A stretch of 8,071 nucleotides of DNA from Prevotella sp. UBA4341. Lineage in GTDB: Bacteria; Bacteroidota; Bacteroidia; Bacteroidales; Bacteroidaceae. Below, piece after piece: positions 6,445-8,071 of this stretch (the first letter of the stretch is position 1; every line of letters begins with the position of its first letter). A program made the position numbers and the translations under genes. The stretch covers positions 1 through 8,071 of the forward strand of contig DGTH01000125.1 of assembly GCA_002393705.1 (NCBI GenBank). Reading direction: 5' to 3'. The notes beneath the pieces were generated by a model. The model did no database searches, had not been told where the DNA came from, and saw only the letters and a list, made by a program, of their open reading frames with translations.

Positions 6445-6532
6445 ACGATTAGTAAATCGTGAACAGAATCTTGTCCATTTGTGTTTCCTGTATGCACACC
6501 ATGTGGTCGGTGACATAGCGATAGAGGCCTGC

Positions 6533-6652
6533 ACAGGTGCCCTTCGCCAGCTCATTCGCCAGTATCTCGGCACCGTGCCCAACGTCACCCACTTCCGCGA
6601 CGAACACGTCCAGTTCGGTGGAGCGGGCATCACGGTAGTGGATTTGGAATAG
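6533..6652 (+). pseudogene. Orphan second copy of the mutS2 3' end (Smr C-terminus)
   Basis: In frame, this reads TGALRQLIRQYLGTVPNV, then a run ending in GGAGITVVDLE and TAG at 6650-6652. It matches the last 39 codons of the intact mutS2 at 34 of 39 residues. By hand count the 120-bp alignment has 91 identical bases (about 76%), and most differences are silent third-position changes. Homology stops abruptly at the left edge: HGTG of the Smr HGTGTG motif is missing, and upstream sequence is unrelated. No start codon or promoter is evident, so it is not expected to make a protein. The pattern of conserved residues with saturated silent sites says it was a functional mutS2 end from a diverged lineage, not a decayed recent duplicate. 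Confidence 0.88.
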
Positions 6653-6680
6653 CTATTTCAAAGTCGCTATTTACTAAACA

Positions 6681-7904
6681 TCATTCAATTTTTCCATAAA
6701 TGATGCGCCAGCGTGCCTTGCCATTGACCATTCCTTCGAAGAGTACTTTGGAGTTTGGCTTGATGGTAGCCGTCTTGCCCTCGGTACCCCAGCGGATGAC
6801 TGCGAAGGAATACTCGTCGGTCACGATGCCGTCGCCGGCATAGATGGGACGGTTGACCATCGCCTTCTTAAACTTCTTCGTGGCCAGTTTGCTGCATCCG
6901 ACGACCACATTGCCGTTGCCTCCTATCTTTTCGAAGGTAATGGCACCGGCAGGTTTCTTGCAGGTGGGGCATACCCCGTCTTCGGCCACGTCGTTCCAGT
7001 TGAATTTCCTGGGTGGCTGAGTGGTCGAGGTACTGGTTGTTGTCTGGCTTTCTACCACATTGATGATGACACTACAATAGGGCATGAGGTTGTGGTTCAT
7101 GTTGATGTCAACCCGTTTGGCGTTTCTTGGTATGCTGTAGCTCAGCGAGGCGGATGTCTTCTGCTTGAGTTCTTCCTTGTGCAGAGACCTACCCGACTCG
7201 TCCGTCGCGCTACACGACATGTTGAGCTTTCCACCGTCTCCAGATACCGTCTTGGCAGAAACCCGGATGGTGGCTCCTGGCTGGGCCGACATGAAAATCC
7301 TGTCGATGCTTGATACACCTGATACAAGACTGGCGCCGGTAATGGTGTAGGACACCTTGACGCCCTGGTTGTTCTGAAAGCTGTTGCTGAAGGTCTCGCC
7401 GCTGGTGGGTGACGTAGCCGTCGCCCCGTTGCCTACTTTCCACTCCATTTCAGCCTTGAACTTGGTGCGGACGGCGTTATAGGTCAGGTAAGCATAGATC
7501 TTCTTGGCATTCGCTGGTACTTTGAGCGACACGCTGGCCGAGCCTACTGCCTCTTTCTTGTTGACAGGCTGTTTCTTGCCGTCGGTAGTCTCAATGAAGT
7601 ATTCCACGCACACCTTCTTGCTATTATTGGGACCCGCCACTCGTTGACATCCGAGCGTCAGCGTCGCGCCAGTCTTGACCTCACCCTTGATGAGTACGGT
7701 CATGTCGTCGCGCAGCGTACCGGAAATCGTGGCTTTCGACTTACTGGTCACTACGCCTCCGGAGAATGTGTATTTCATCTTCGAGCCGAAGCGTTCCATG
7801 GTTCCTGTCTCGGCAAATGTCGTCGCTGATGCTGCGAAGAGCAGCATCAGGACGAGTAGGTAATGAAATCGTCTTAGCATAGTAATTCGTTCAATCCGTG
7901 TCAT
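6681..7904 (-). CDS. Secreted protein with duplicated beta-rich domain and Cys-containing C-terminal domain
   Basis: The product of 407 residues is not one I recognise by family name. A signal peptide ends near residue 31 (LLVLMLLFAASATTFA); Met9 (ATG at 7880) gives the more compact signal peptide and may be the true start. Two similar beta-rich segments follow. The first (about 43-157) and second (182-285) share GAT(L/I), a run of polar strands, (K/R)KEAVGSASVSL or KQKTSASLSYS, and then VPANAKK(I)Y or IPRNAKRVD, so they look like a tandem domain duplication. A Thr/Ser/Pro linker (286-298) leads to a C-terminal domain with CPTC (Cys312, Cys315) and GCSK (Cys337), and a final beta-rich segment ending GMVNGKARWRIIYGK. 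The three cysteines could bind metal or form a disulfide. The gene lies 14 bp after the upstream minus-strand gene and probably shares its transcript. It converges on the GH97 gene. Periplasmic or surface location is inferred from the signal peptide only. Confidence 0.85.
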   Translation of the reverse strand: MTRIERITMLRRFHYLLVLMLLFAASATTFAETGTMERFGSKMKYTFSGGVVTSKSKATISGTLRDDMTVLIKGEVKTGATLTLGCQRVAGPNNSKKVCVEYFIETTDGKKQPVNKKEAVGSASVSLKVPANAKKIYAYLTYNAVRTKFKAEMEWKVGNGATATSPTSGETFSNSFQNNQGVKVSYTITGASLVSGVSSIDRIFMSAQPGATIRVSAKTVSGDGGKLNMSCSATDESGRSLHKEELKQKTSASLSYSIPRNAKRVDINMNHNLMPYCSVIINVVESQTTTSTSTTQPPRKFNWNDVAEDGVCPTCKKPAGAITFEKIGGNGNVVVGCSKLATKKFKKAMVNRPIYAGDGIVTDEYSFAVIRWGTEGKTATIKPNSKVLFEGMVNGKARWRIIYGKIE

Positions 7905-7918
7905 TCGTTGTCAAAAAA

Positions 7919-8071
7919 CTACTCCGTCAGTTCCTTGAACATCTTTTTCGAAATCTTAATCCAGAAGCATCCGGCAGTGGCAGTCGAGAGTTGGCTCAGA
8001 TCGCCGTGCAAGCCCACTTTTTTGTGGGCTAACTGAATCTCAGCCCTCGTAGGCAGCGAGAAGTACGGGCG
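7919..8071 (-). CDS. Unrecognised protein, C-terminal 50 residues
   Basis: An open frame enters from the right edge and ends at TAG (7919-7921). Its last residues include FSLPTRAEIQLAHKKVGLHG and GCFWIKISKKMFKELTE. Codon use is like that of the neighbouring genes, and the frame is open across all 50 codons. The stop lies 14 bp upstream of the first ATG of the next minus-strand gene, which suggests one operon. I cannot assign a family from this fragment; it has no signal or membrane segment in the visible part. Confidence 0.6.
   Translation of the reverse strand, partial: RPYFSLPTRAEIQLAHKKVGLHGDLSQLSTATAGCFWIKISKKMFKELTE

Noticed and set aside
8011..8030. Hairpin AGCCCAC-T6-GTGGGCT as a terminator
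   Set aside because: It lies inside the open frame 7919-8071 and encodes part of LAHKKVGL; the stem is explained by coding sequence and no T-run follows the stem on either strand.

Overview
The window looks like a chromosomal segment of a member of Bacteroidales, most likely Prevotella or a close relative. Three promoters carry the Bacteroidetes -7 element TAnnTTTG (TACCTTTG each time), and no gene start has a clear Shine-Dalgarno sequence. The protein families also fit: a MutS2 starting MIYPQNFEKKIGFD, a GH97 glycosidase, and a BtuB-type TonB receptor behind a cobalamin riboswitch. The genus is an inference from general style, not a database match.

Layout. Bases 1-578 (minus) hold the 5' end of a btuB-like receptor gene, with a long leader containing a cobalamin riboswitch (about 645-800) and a promoter at 816-847. 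Just upstream of that promoter are three tandem 22-bp repeats (877-942), then a 5'-truncated yaaA remnant (952-1284, plus). A tRNA-Ser(UGA) gene (1492-1576, minus) with its own promoter and a likely terminator is divergent from mutS2 (1688-4261, plus). A GH97 glycoside hydrolase gene (4264-6183, plus) follows mutS2 after 2 bp. The gene-free stretch 6184-6680 is a mosaic: a tandem array of period about 22 bp with two unit families (6204-6356), a strong hairpin (6401-6444), and a second, diverged copy of the mutS2 3' end (6533-6652). On the minus strand, converging on this, are a secreted protein with an internally duplicated domain (6681-7904) and the 3' end of an unrecognised gene (7919-8071), 14 bp apart and probably one operon.

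How it fits together. btuB should be repressed by cobalamin through the riboswitch. mutS2 and the GH97 gene are probably co-transcribed, which joins a DNA or ribosome maintenance protein to a carbohydrate enzyme with no obvious functional link. The orphan second mutS2 3' end differs from the intact one mostly at synonymous sites. The region therefore looks assembled by recombination between diverged mutS2 loci, not by decay of a fresh duplication. The most unusual signal is that two unrelated loci both hold tandem arrays of exactly 22 bp (one unit is 21 bp) with different unit sequences, and each array lies on the 5' side of a truncated gene 3' end (yaaA and mutS2).
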